This document shows positions 53,194-62,674 of a stretch of DNA of 64,000 nt, one piece after another (position 1 is the first letter of the stretch; each line of letters begins with the position of its first letter). Location: NCBI GenBank assembly GCA_964598005.1, contig CAZRAL010000006.1, positions 1 through 64,000 on the forward strand, given 5' to 3'. The position numbers and the translations under genes were made by a program. This DNA is from CAZRAL01 sp964598005 (GTDB taxonomy: Bacteria > Pseudomonadota > Gammaproteobacteria > Burkholderiales > Usitatibacteraceae). Below the pieces are notes generated by a model, which saw only the letters and a list, made by a program, of their open reading frames with translations, did no database searches and was not told where the DNA came from.

Positions 53194-54990
53194 ATGAATA
53201 CCGCAATGCAAAATAACACTACCAATTTCAAGCCACAAAGCGATTGGTCGGTCTTTCGCTCGTTGCTCCCCTACCTCTGGGATTTCCGCTGGCGCGTTGG
53301 CTTGGCGCTTATTTTTTTAATTATTGCCAAGCTCGCCAATATTAGCGTACCTCTATTGATGAAAGAGATCGTTGACTCGCTCGACAAATCCCACGCTATG
53401 CTAGTAGTGCCGTTCGCATTGCTGGCCGCATACGGGCTGCTGCGTCTGTCGTCGACACTCTTCGGTGAATTGCGCGACATTGTTTTTGTGAAAGTCACCC
53501 AGCGCGCCATGCGCCGTATCGCACTACAAGTCTTCAGGCACTTGCATGCGCTCAGCTTACGCTTTCACCTCGATCGGCAAACAGGCGGCGTTACCCGCGA
53601 CATCGAGCGCGGCACGCATGGCATTTCGACACTGCTTTCCTCCATGCTGTTTTCGGTGATCCCCATCATCCTCGAAATCGCACTAGTGACAGGCTTACTG
53701 GCTGTCAAATTTGACTGGACCTTCGTTGCCATCGCCATTGCTGCCATTGTCCTCTACGTCGGCGTCACCATCGGCATCACTGAGCGGCGGACCAATCACC
53801 GCCGGGAGATGAACGAAATGGACTCCAAGGCCAATACCAAAGCCATCGATTCTCTGCTTAACTATGAAACGGTGAAATACTTCAGCAACGAAGAATATGA
53901 GGCCGGCCGGTACGATCAAAACCTGCAACGCTACGAAGCCGCCGCAACCAAAAGCGAAATCTCGCTCGGTATTCTTAACTCAGCGCAAAGCATGGTGATC
54001 GCTTTGGCCGTCACTCTGCTGATGTGGCGTGCGGCAGAAGGCATTGTAACCGGCCAACTCTCCATTGGTGACCTGGTGATGGTCAATGCCCTGCTGATCC
54101 AGCTTTACATTCCGCTCAATTTGCTGGGTGTGATGTACCGCGAAATCAAGCAAGCCACCATAGACATGGAAAAAATGTTCAGATTGCTAGACGAAAATCG
54201 TGAGATTCAAGATAAATCGGGCGCACAGCCCATTCACCTGAACGGTGCAGCAATCCAGTTTGAGAACGTCAACTTTGGTTACAAGGAAAACCGGCAAATT
54301 CTGTTCGATATCAATTTCCATGTGCCAGCGGGAAAAACAGTAGCAGTAGTGGGCGCCTCGGGCGCAGGCAAATCGACGTTATCCCGGCTCATGTTCCGTT
54401 TTTACGATGTAACAGGTGGAGCCATACGGATAGACGGTCAGGATATCCGCGATGTCACCCAGACCAGCCTACGTGCCAGCCTGGGCATCGTGCCGCAGGA
54501 TACGGTGTTATTCAACGAAACCATTTACTACAACATTGCCTATGGACGGCCCAGTGCGACGCGCGACGAAGTAATCAAAGCCGCGCAGCGCGCGCATATT
54601 CATACCTTCATCGAACATTTACCGGAGGGCTACGAGACTTCGGTTGGTGAACGCGGGCTGAAACTTTCCGGCGGCGAGAAACAGCGCGTGGCCATTGCTC
54701 GCACCTTGCTTAAAAATCCGGCCATCATGATCTTCGACGAAGCCACTTCGGCACTGGATTCCAATACTGAAAAAGCAATTCAAGCTGAGTTAAGGGAAAT
54801 CGCCCAGAACCGCACCACGCTGGTCATCGCCCATCGCCTCTCTACCATCGTCGATGCTGACCAGATTCTGGTAATGCGCGCAGGCCGCATCGTTGAACGC
54901 GGCACCTTCCGCGAATTGATGGAATTGAACAGCACATTTGCCGAGATGTGGCGCTTGCAGCAGCAAGAAGAAAATGCACCAAATTTATGA
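53194..54990 (+). CDS. ABC transporter, ATM1/HMT1-type half transporter
   Basis: The 598-residue protein has six transmembrane helices (residues about 30-310) fused to an ATP-binding domain. Walker A is VGASGAGKSTLSRL (about 386), the signature is LSGGEKQRVAIAR (about 491), Walker B is AIMIFDEATSALD (about 511), and the H-loop is LVIAHRLSTI. The membrane-domain features (ANISVPLLMKEIVDSLD, LNYETVKYFSNEEYEAGRYD, LNLLGVMYREIKQATIDMEKMF) place it with ATM1/HMT1 exporters of glutathione-linked metals or Fe-S precursors. The neighbouring glutathione transferase fits this. It works as a homodimer. A second ATG four codons on is an alternative start. Confidence 0.93.
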   Translation: MNTAMQNNTTNFKPQSDWSVFRSLLPYLWDFRWRVGLALIFLIIAKLANISVPLLMKEIVDSLDKSHAMLVVPFALLAAYGLLRLSSTLFGELRDIVFVKVTQRAMRRIALQVFRHLHALSLRFHLDRQTGGVTRDIERGTHGISTLLSSMLFSVIPIILEIALVTGLLAVKFDWTFVAIAIAAIVLYVGVTIGITERRTNHRREMNEMDSKANTKAIDSLLNYETVKYFSNEEYEAGRYDQNLQRYEAAATKSEISLGILNSAQSMVIALAVTLLMWRAAEGIVTGQLSIGDLVMVNALLIQLYIPLNLLGVMYREIKQATIDMEKMFRLLDENREIQDKSGAQPIHLNGAAIQFENVNFGYKENRQILFDINFHVPAGKTVAVVGASGAGKSTLSRLMFRFYDVTGGAIRIDGQDIRDVTQTSLRASLGIVPQDTVLFNETIYYNIAYGRPSATRDEVIKAAQRAHIHTFIEHLPEGYETSVGERGLKLSGGEKQRVAIARTLLKNPAIMIFDEATSALDSNTEKAIQAELREIAQNRTTLVIAHRLSTIVDADQILVMRAGRIVERGTFRELMELNSTFAEMWRLQQQEENAPNL

Positions 54991-55038
54991 AAGGGCTGAT
55001 TGCGCCGTTCTAGTCGTAAAATGGCCTGGCTACTAGAT

Positions 55039-55186
55039 TAGACTTCTTTCGAAACTGTCGCGAGCGAAGACAAGCGCATAACGGCGAAAAAGCGGAGTCT
55101 ATAAGGCAGTAAATGAGGATTTTGAGCCAGCGTGTAACGCCGTTATGTCAATTATGTCAAGCGCAGCAAGTTTCGAAAGAAGTCTA
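55039..55186. mobile_element. 148-bp element with 18-bp terminal inverted repeats
   Basis: TAGACTTCTTTCGAAACT (55039-55056) is perfectly mirrored at 55169-55186. It has an internal CATAACGGCG/CGCCGTTATG palindrome and no ORF. It is the size and shape of a MITE. The outer TA could be a target duplication. It lies directly next to a copy of the 190-bp repeat. Confidence 0.75.
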
Positions 55187-55190
55187 TTTT

Positions 55191-55383
55191 CTATAAAACG
55201 ATCCAGATTTGCCCCCGCGCAGGCCGGGGCCCAAGTTATGCCCTAACCAAATTAGGCCCCCGCCTAAGCGGGGGCGGAATTTGGGGACGTGAACCTTATG
55301 CCTATACTGCCAACAGGAGCGCGCATCACGCTGAAGATCACAACGTAATCAGCCATGCTGCACTCCTGTTAAGGCATAACATC
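55191..55383 (+). repeat. dispersed repeat, family of about 190 bp (copy 4)
   Basis: It begins CTATAAAACGATC and holds two GC palindromes: CCCCCGCGCAGGCCGGGG at about 55214 and GCCCCCGCCTAAGCGGGGGC at about 55257. It continues GTGAACCTTATGCCTATACT and CACGCTGAAGATCACAACG, and ends CACTCCTGTTAAGGCATAACATC. It matches the copies at 51561 and 44244. With the neighbouring MITE-like element it fills the 410-base gap before the YVTN gene. Confidence 0.75.
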
Positions 55384-55400
55384 CGCTACTCAATTGCTTA

Positions 55401-57902
55401 TTAGGGCGTAACAACGGTAAAAGGCAAAGCCGCTACGCGGCCAACCATGGTACTGCTGCCACCGCTCAAGCTATTTCCCGGATTGGTTGACGTCCCCTCC
55501 TGACTATCTACCGCATAGGCGTAAATAACATGCTGGCCACGCAGCTGCGGTGGAAGTGTTACGGTAAAATTCGGCGCCACACCTACTACTGGCTTCCATT
55601 CACCATGCATGGTATCGATTTGATAATAAACGGTGCGTATACCCGGTTGCACCGCCGCTTTGGTTTTAAAATTAAAAATTGGGGTGGCAGTCGTGGCAAC
55701 GTTGCCACCGCCCGCCATGCTAATGGTGGTCTGCGGCAAAAGCAAATTATTTGCCTCCTGCTCGGCATCAATAACCGTAACGCCAATGCTATCGTCACGA
55801 CCTACATAAACACGATCGGTGACTGGATTCACCGCGACTCCCAAGGGTTTGGTAATTCCAGAAATGACGCTGTCCTCGTTAGTGACCCCATCGATTATTC
55901 TTATTGTATCGTTATTATACATTGGCACATAAACCCGATTAGTCGCCAGGCTGAGTGCAGGTCTATCAGAGCAATTTCCAATACTGTTCCGCGAATGGGT
56001 GACTCCATCGAGAACTTCCAAGAATCCCGTACCGCCACACATATAAATACGATTCGTGATCGGATTGATAGTGATCTTTGATGAAAAAATTTGTGATCCT
56101 GCTTGAAGGTTGGCGATCATACTCTCTGTCACCCCGTCGATCACTTTCACACTTCTGATAAGGCCGGCATTTTGAGGAACATATAAGCGATTGGTCACCG
56201 GGTTGACCGCCACGGTCAACAACGACCCCTCGTTAGCATTAAAAGTAATGGTTGTTTTCGCATGGGTAAGCCCGTCAATGGCCGTTATCGTCGCACCAAG
56301 GTAGTTCACGACATACACCCGGTTGGTGACCGGATTGACCGCAAGATCTTTTGGTTGCGACCCCACCGTTACCGTGGCAATCACTATATTGGTTGCCCCG
56401 TCGATCACGCTGACGGTATTGCTACCTTTGTTAGAAACATAGATGCGGTTGGTTGCCGGATTAATTTCGATATCAGCAGGTTCGACTCCGACTGACACAT
56501 TAGTAATAGGCAGATGGGTAGCCCCATCGATCACCGTGACATTGTCACTATCATGGTTCAGTACATAAATGCGGTTGGTGACCGGATTGACCACCATATC
56601 TATAGGCGACATGCCCACCGAAACAATACCGATGGGTGCATTGGTTAGCCCATCGACAGCCGTAACCTTATTGTCGTTTTTATTTAATGCGTAGATGCGG
56701 TTGGTCACCGGATTGACTGCCATTACGGTGGAATTTAATCCACTACCAATCTCGGTTGGGACATTCGTGGCCCCGTCGATAACGGTCACCGTATCGTCGT
56801 CCTGGTTTGCCACATAGAGCTTATGGGTCACCGGATTGACCGCCACAGCAACGGGCGTGCTGCCCACCATCAGTGTATTGGGCGTATTGGTTGCGCCGTC
56901 AATGGCAGTGACGCTGCTGGCGTTTCGATTAGTTACATAAATGCGGTTAGTCGCCACGTTGATCGTCAAACTGAGTGGGCCCAGCGCTGACATGACTGTG
57001 GTTGTGCTGTGGGTAACGCCATCCAGTACGGTGACATTGCCGCTGTCGTAATTGGCAATATAGATTTTGTTGGTTTCCGGGTTAACCGCAATGGCTCGCG
57101 GTGTCGTACCCACTCGTATCGCCGCGATACGAGTTGAATTAACACCGTCAACACTGGTGACATTATTGCTGATCCGGTTGGCTACATATACTCTATGGGT
57201 AACCGCATTGACCGCCACCGCTAACGGATAGATACCAGTGGCAATCGTGGTGAGGGGCGAATCGGTTGCCCCATCGATCACACTGAGGTCATTGCTGCCG
57301 CTATTGGCCACATAAATACGGTTGATGCTGGGATCCACTGCCACGGCAAGCGGATTTATTCCAACTGGCACATGTTGTGTCATCAATGACTTGCCATCGA
57401 TGATAGTCAAAGCATGACTCCCCCAATTGGCAACATAAATTTTATTGGTGATGGGATTGATCGCCACCGCTCGCGGTTCATCTAGGACCATAACCGTTTT
57501 GGTACTGTTGTTCTGACCATTGATAACCGTGACATTATTACTGTCGGTATTCACGACATAAATTTTATTGGTGGCCGTATCGACCGCAATCGCCGTAGGA
57601 TTAATCCCTACGTCAATAGTTGCCTTAGCATGCGTTGCTCCATCGATCACCGTCACCTTATTAATCGCGCTATCGGCAATGTAGATTTTATTGGTGATCG
57701 GATTGATCGCAACAGCGTTGGGCTCTGCAAAGACATTAGGCATCGGATTATTCAAGACATGAATATGTTCCAGCACGGTTTCCGCCCGCGCCGTGAATGC
57801 CCATGCCAATACGGCAAATAAGGCGATGGTTTGTGCAGCTTGCTTAAGCGGATTTAACGGCTTCAGAATGGTCAATAACATGAAGGTCATCATTTTCATC
57901 AT
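55401..57902 (-). CDS. secreted YVTN beta-propeller repeat protein
   Basis: The 833-residue protein has an N-terminal signal peptide (IALFAVLAWAFTARA, cleavage near residue 40). More than a dozen tandem repeats of about 42 residues follow, with consensus NPVTNRIYVANxxSNxVTVIDG, and fold as seven-bladed propellers. A C-terminal segment with an Ig-like flavour (VYYQIDTMHGEWKP, GQHVIYAYAVDSQEG) ends the protein. No catalytic residues are evident. Such proteins act in binding or surface display. The ATG follows AAGGAA at a good distance. It and the RCC1-like gene upstream lie on the same strand, but 234 bases apart. Confidence 0.9.
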   Translation of the reverse strand: MMKMMTFMLLTILKPLNPLKQAAQTIALFAVLAWAFTARAETVLEHIHVLNNPMPNVFAEPNAVAINPITNKIYIADSAINKVTVIDGATHAKATIDVGINPTAIAVDTATNKIYVVNTDSNNVTVINGQNNSTKTVMVLDEPRAVAINPITNKIYVANWGSHALTIIDGKSLMTQHVPVGINPLAVAVDPSINRIYVANSGSNDLSVIDGATDSPLTTIATGIYPLAVAVNAVTHRVYVANRISNNVTSVDGVNSTRIAAIRVGTTPRAIAVNPETNKIYIANYDSGNVTVLDGVTHSTTTVMSALGPLSLTINVATNRIYVTNRNASSVTAIDGATNTPNTLMVGSTPVAVAVNPVTHKLYVANQDDDTVTVIDGATNVPTEIGSGLNSTVMAVNPVTNRIYALNKNDNKVTAVDGLTNAPIGIVSVGMSPIDMVVNPVTNRIYVLNHDSDNVTVIDGATHLPITNVSVGVEPADIEINPATNRIYVSNKGSNTVSVIDGATNIVIATVTVGSQPKDLAVNPVTNRVYVVNYLGATITAIDGLTHAKTTITFNANEGSLLTVAVNPVTNRLYVPQNAGLIRSVKVIDGVTESMIANLQAGSQIFSSKITINPITNRIYMCGGTGFLEVLDGVTHSRNSIGNCSDRPALSLATNRVYVPMYNNDTIRIIDGVTNEDSVISGITKPLGVAVNPVTDRVYVGRDDSIGVTVIDAEQEANNLLLPQTTISMAGGGNVATTATPIFNFKTKAAVQPGIRTVYYQIDTMHGEWKPVVGVAPNFTVTLPPQLRGQHVIYAYAVDSQEGTSTNPGNSLSGGSSTMVGRVAALPFTVVTP

Positions 57903-58136
57903 TTTTTTCCTTAGTGGTTAGGTTGGTGTTTTGGCAAATTCAAAGGCGTTTTTGTAAACGGTTTGAGGCTTATTAAATAGAAACTGATTGATATACGTTT
58001 AATCGCTGCTATGTGTGAGATTCGCATCGTCGAACGTGATGTAGCTCCACGAACGGATGGAACGGAACGACATACATGTCAAGAGGCAGCAACTACAGCA
58101 GCAGGAAGAAAATGCCCGGCCGCAGTCGCTGTCATC

Positions 58137-60749
58137 TCAATACGGCTGCCGGACAATTTTTTTGGTTTGCGTCATACCATCCAGGGTATAGGTCATCTCT
58201 GCTTGATTCACGTCAGTAAAAGTGAGGCTCATTTTTCCCGCGTTTTGCACCTTAAACAGGCTAGTGTCGTAAGCAGTTCCCAACCATGCTGAACTGGTGG
58301 TTCGATATAACGGCCCCCAATAGGTATTGCCATTCCAGTTACCGCCGGGCATGACATACCATATCGTTTTGCCATTCTGATCGTAGGTATACCAGACCGA
58401 AAAAAGCGTCCGCTCCTGCTGCGCAATATTGATGCCCCAGCCGTTCTGCTCGATCCCGCCCCACCATAAATCATGGACCTGAAGTTTTGGCCTTTCATCA
58501 GCTGGACCATAAAGCTGGCGCTGAATCGATTTACTGCCACTCATCCCATTTATCGTGTAAGCGACCGTTGCCTTGTCCTTACCGTTATAAGCGATGGTGG
58601 CCGTACCTACCGGCCCATTGGTAGCTCCGCCCACCTTAAACTGCGCAGCGTCGTAAGCGGAAAATGGGCTGGAGGTCGGTTGATACAAATTGCCAGTATA
58701 GGCGGTGAAATCGGCATTCCAATTGCCACCGGGCATCGCATACCAGACCGGCTGGCCGTTATTATCGTAAACAAAAAAAACCGCAAACTGCGTCGCGCCA
58801 TGCTGGGTGATGGACATGCCCCAGCCGTTTTCCTGGCTGCCTACCCACCACATATCGGTGTAGTCGTGGGCTGGGCCCGTCGTGCGCGCATTGATCAGTA
58901 AGGGCGCAGAAGTAACAAATGCTACGTCATTAGCTCCCCCGCCTCCACCAAAAGTTGCGGTGTAGCTATGCGGCCCGGCGCTGATCGCATTAACTGTACA
59001 GGTTGCCACATGTACAAAATCAGTTTTGGGGAGCCAAGTAATTTCTCGCCGCTCTCCCCAATATTTGTCAGTACATTCCGGGATACCTTTTCCGTTGTCT
59101 TTGAAGATGACGTATGGAGAACCTATACCTGTGGTCACGAGTTCAGGCACACCCTGAGTGATGACCTGGGCGGCCAGAGTTATCGAGTCGGCAATGCGAG
59201 GCGCCATGGTATTGCTGGCTACACTGACATATTTAGCGGGCAAGGGAATCGATTGGGTTGCATAGGGACCATCTATTTCTTGCAACACCACCGTTGACGC
59301 ATGGCGGTTGACTGCATCCCCGCTATATTCGGCGATATAGACGTGTTTGTAATCGTTTCTGAATACGGCGGGCACATCACAAAACGCTTGCCCATTGGAG
59401 TCAGGCTGCACAATGCACATTTCATAGATCTGCTCATCAGCGACACTGAATTTCACCACCCCGCCAAGGTGGGCACCAGATACCTTGGCAACCAGTGTAA
59501 TGGTGTCTCCAAACTTTGCCGGATTGACCAGTGATTCAAGCGTAATCGTCGTCTCCAGCCCTGCAACTTTTAAAGCCTGAATGGTGACTGGTACATTGCT
59601 GTAATCGGCCGGACTACCGTTGCCTAACTGGCCATAGTTATTGCTCCCCCAACATTGAATCTGACCAACTTTGGTAATGGCACAGCTATGATCCAGACCC
59701 GTTGAAATGGCGGTTACTTCCCCATTCAAACCAATCACCGGCGCAGGCGTGGCGCGCGGTTCATTATCACCAACGCCCAGCGCACCTTGCCGGTTATCCC
59801 CCCAGCACACCACTCCCCCGTCTTGCAGCAGGGCGCAGGTGTGGTCCCCGCCTGCTGAAATATCCTTGGCTCCGCTACTCAACCCTGCAACGGTCACTGG
59901 CACCTTACGATCCAGATACGTGCCATCACCAAGTGCACCAAATTCGTTGGCGCCCCAGCACATGGCTACCCCTGAAGAAGCCAACGAGCAGGTATGCCGC
60001 CAACCCGCTGAAATCGAGGAGAGGAAAGTGGTTTTTTTATCGAAACCACTAATATTGATGTATTGCCCAGCTGTCTTGTCGGTTCCGTTGCCCAGTTGGC
60101 CCCAGAAATTTTGCCCCCAGCATGTCCCTGCTGATCGAAAGGAAGGGCCAGTATCGATTACACAGGTATGATTGCCTCCCGCAGAAATGGCCGAAGCCTG
60201 AAGCAACGAATAGTCATACCATGAAACATCTACTGGAACATTTTGATCGGGATACTTTTGTTTAAAATCAGAATAGCCTAACTGAAAATATTGACTGGAG
60301 CCCCAGCATCTTAGATGCCCTGACGCCGTCAACGCGCAAGTATGCTTATCACCAGCGGAAATAGCCCGCACCCCGGATAGCGCGATCACTTCGGCTGGCG
60401 TTGCACTATCGATATTGTTTCCATTACCCAGTTGTCCCGATGAATTACGACCCCAGCAGTGCACCTTGCCTTCAGCGGCAATGGCGCAGCTATGCGCACC
60501 TCCGGCCACCACCGCAGTAACCGGGCCAGGCAATCCGGTCACTGCAACCGGCGTGCTGCGATTTATCGTTGTGCCATCGCCTAATTGGCCTGACGTATTC
60601 AAGCCCCAACATTTGGCGCCATCGGGTGCCACCACGCAGGTATGGACTGCGCCTGCAGAAATCGCTCCTGGTTGCGCTTGGATAATAGGGATGGCGCTAC
60701 CGAGCCATAGCACTATTGCCAGTCGGCACACGATCGTTACATTCAGCAT
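58137..60749 (-). CDS. secreted RCC1-like repeat protein with two C-terminal WW/GWG modules
   Basis: The 870-residue protein has a signal peptide (MLNVTIVCRLAIVLWLG, ending AQ), then seven RCC1-type repeats (about 20-400; HTC-x(n)-CWG-x-N-x-x-GQLG-x-G). Beta-sandwich-like segments cover about 405-635. Two copies of a module of about 110 residues close the protein, each with DxWWxG, QNGWG, a YDxxGxxxWYxMPGGNWN motif and a final R-Q. The first frame methionine is seven codons upstream, but ATG 60749 follows AAAGGAAATACC and gives the clean signal peptide. In bacteria, secreted RCC1 proteins are usually adhesive or regulatory, with no enzyme motif. The function is unknown. Confidence 0.88.
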   Translation of the reverse strand: MLNVTIVCRLAIVLWLGSAIPIIQAQPGAISAGAVHTCVVAPDGAKCWGLNTSGQLGDGTTINRSTPVAVTGLPGPVTAVVAGGAHSCAIAAEGKVHCWGRNSSGQLGNGNNIDSATPAEVIALSGVRAISAGDKHTCALTASGHLRCWGSSQYFQLGYSDFKQKYPDQNVPVDVSWYDYSLLQASAISAGGNHTCVIDTGPSFRSAGTCWGQNFWGQLGNGTDKTAGQYINISGFDKKTTFLSSISAGWRHTCSLASSGVAMCWGANEFGALGDGTYLDRKVPVTVAGLSSGAKDISAGGDHTCALLQDGGVVCWGDNRQGALGVGDNEPRATPAPVIGLNGEVTAISTGLDHSCAITKVGQIQCWGSNNYGQLGNGSPADYSNVPVTIQALKVAGLETTITLESLVNPAKFGDTITLVAKVSGAHLGGVVKFSVADEQIYEMCIVQPDSNGQAFCDVPAVFRNDYKHVYIAEYSGDAVNRHASTVVLQEIDGPYATQSIPLPAKYVSVASNTMAPRIADSITLAAQVITQGVPELVTTGIGSPYVIFKDNGKGIPECTDKYWGERREITWLPKTDFVHVATCTVNAISAGPHSYTATFGGGGGANDVAFVTSAPLLINARTTGPAHDYTDMWWVGSQENGWGMSITQHGATQFAVFFVYDNNGQPVWYAMPGGNWNADFTAYTGNLYQPTSSPFSAYDAAQFKVGGATNGPVGTATIAYNGKDKATVAYTINGMSGSKSIQRQLYGPADERPKLQVHDLWWGGIEQNGWGINIAQQERTLFSVWYTYDQNGKTIWYVMPGGNWNGNTYWGPLYRTTSSAWLGTAYDTSLFKVQNAGKMSLTFTDVNQAEMTYTLDGMTQTKKIVRQPY

Positions 60750-60963
60750 GGTATTTCCTTTCTTTGGCATGAGACAGCTTTATCGTGATCATTTAACTTT
60801 CATTAAAGGGAAAAATTCCCACTTAAAAAGTGTAGCGCACTTTTCCGCACAATGCAAATCGCAAAGTAAAAAAAATGGAATTTCGCTCAGCAACCAGCGA
60901 AGCTAGCGATAAAAGGAGTGGCGGAAAGGGGAATTATCGAAATGCCGCGGGAATAATCCGCAG

Positions 60964-61864
60964 TTAACGATGTGTTTTTGCGACTGTTGATGTCTCGCGG
61001 GCAGGATTGCGTGGCAATGGCAACTCGCCCGGTGCGACACGGGCGATCAGATTATCGAACAGGCTGAGTTTTTGTTTGCAGCGCAGCTCGTCGAGGCCCT
61101 CGCATAAAACAGGCCTCACTGCTGCCCTGATTTGCATCAATTCGCTTTTGTGCCGGGTATAGGCCGCGAGTACCGCGTTGAATACCAGTGCACGTAAAGG
61201 GGTAATACCTTCGTTGCAGTCCGCATCGTCCATAGGCATTTTGGTAACAGAGGCAAGGCAATGTTGCCCAGCCTGGAAACGTTCCTGATTCATGGCCCAG
61301 GTGAGTAGTAGATCGACTTCCAGAAACGCCCCGTCCACGAAAAATATCGCGCCTTCCAATCAATATACGCGGACCATCGGCATGGCTGGTGAGTTCGTTG
61401 GCCTCGAATTTGTCGTAGATGTCGCTGAAAATGCCCTCGTCCAGACTGGAACCGATTTTTTCCGGATCTTCGACCGCAACTTCCCCCAGATAATGAAGTT
61501 CATTATTACGAACAGTGAATACATGGTCAGTTGTGCCGCGCGCTGCGTTGCAGCCGGCACAATCATCGCGCAAAAAGAAGTAATTGTCTTTCCAGCCGCT
61601 TTGCGCCTTTTGCTGGGCGATGGCCTGCTGCGCATTTTCACTGTGCTGTATCAAACCATCAATGTGAAATTTCTGGCGCTTGTGAACGATATCGACGGCG
61701 AGTTCGATAAAAGGAGGATCAGCGCGCACCACTTTTGCCTCCACGCTAACTGGAAAACGGAATAAAGTACGGGCAAAATTTGGCGTTTCATCAGCCACCC
61801 GAACAGCGAATGCTGGGAATATCACGGCCCATAGAAAAAATAAAATAGATATCGAATGGTTCAT
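60964..61864 (-). pseudogene. secreted protein of unknown family, interrupted by a frameshift
   Basis: Translation begins at ATG 61864 with a signal peptide (ISILFFLWAVIFPAFA) and proceeds through HIDGLIQHSENAQQAIAQQK, DDCAGCNAARGTTDH and GSSLDEGIFSDIYDKFEANEL. At about 61350 the frame changes. After ADGPRILIG, the next frame continues as EGAIFFVDGAFLEVDLLLTWAM and so on to 60964, and looks like the true C-terminal half. In the original frame the protein instead continues as an arginine-rich, unlikely sequence to 61052. A single extra base in ATTGGAAGG would explain it. The start overlaps the hydrolase stop by four bases. It may be a pseudogene or a sequencing error. Confidence 0.65.
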
Positions 61865-62664
61865 CGTGAAAGCAGCGTTTTCAGGGCATCGGTAACAAGA
61901 GCGGGCGCTTCCTGCATCATCGCGTGGCCCGCGCCTTCCAGCAAAATGAATTTTGCGCCGGCTATTTTTTGCGCCAATGCTCGCCCGGCTTTGGCCGGCG
62001 TCATCATATCGCGCGTTCCCGCCACAACGTGGGTGGGCACTGCAAGCTGCGCCAGTCGGGCCTCATCGACCGTATAAGCATGGCAAGCGCCGAGATCCGC
62101 AGGCAACACATCGATTGTGCCGCGTTGTGTATGTTGTAACAGGCGGCGATAACTTCCCGGCAGCCATGTTCCCGGAATCGGGCTGCGACCCAACTGTGTA
62201 GCCGGCGCATGGCCCCACAGCGTCAGCATATTGAACGCTTCGTCAGGCGCGTGTTTCGCCGCCTCCAGCAATACATCGGAAACGAGCATGGGTAATGAAG
62301 TGCCGATCAAACAGAGGTGCGACACCCGTACGGGATAACGCAGCGCCGCCTCGAGCGCAATCAGTGATCCCATGCTGTGACCAATCAGGGCTGCGCTGGT
62401 TATCGCGCCCTGATCGAGTAAATCGATCACCCAATCTACATACGCTGCAATGTTCTCGCGCGGCCGCCCGAAACTGCGGCCATGCCCTGGCAAATCGACT
62501 GCCAGTGCGTTCCAGCCATGATGCGCCAGATAACGCGCCTGCAGCTGCCAGACGCTGTGGTCATTGGCCGCGCCGTGAATAAAAACGGCACTCGGCTTGG
62601 CGGGATCGAAGGGGCGCGCGCCGGTATAAACAAATGCCGGTTGCTCCTGCACCAGAAATTTCAT
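61861..62664 (-). CDS. alpha/beta hydrolase
   Basis: The 267-residue protein has VFIHGAANDHSVWQLQ (oxyanion region), LPGHGRSFGRP, the nucleophile elbow LIGHSMGSLIALEAA (serine about 96), an acid in VVAGTRDMMTP and the catalytic histidine in EGAGHAMMQEAPAL. The closest named groups are MhpC/PcaD-type hydrolases and esterases. The substrate is unknown. It starts 10 bases after metY and is translationally coupled to the frameshifted gene downstream, so the three form an operon. Confidence 0.9.
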   Translation of the reverse strand: MKFLVQEQPAFVYTGARPFDPAKPSAVFIHGAANDHSVWQLQARYLAHHGWNALAVDLPGHGRSFGRPRENIAAYVDWVIDLLDQGAITSAALIGHSMGSLIALEAALRYPVRVSHLCLIGTSLPMLVSDVLLEAAKHAPDEAFNMLTLWGHAPATQLGRSPIPGTWLPGSYRRLLQHTQRGTIDVLPADLGACHAYTVDEARLAQLAVPTHVVAGTRDMMTPAKAGRALAQKIAGAKFILLEGAGHAMMQEAPALVTDALKTLLSR

Positions 62665-62674
62665 GTGCCCGCCT

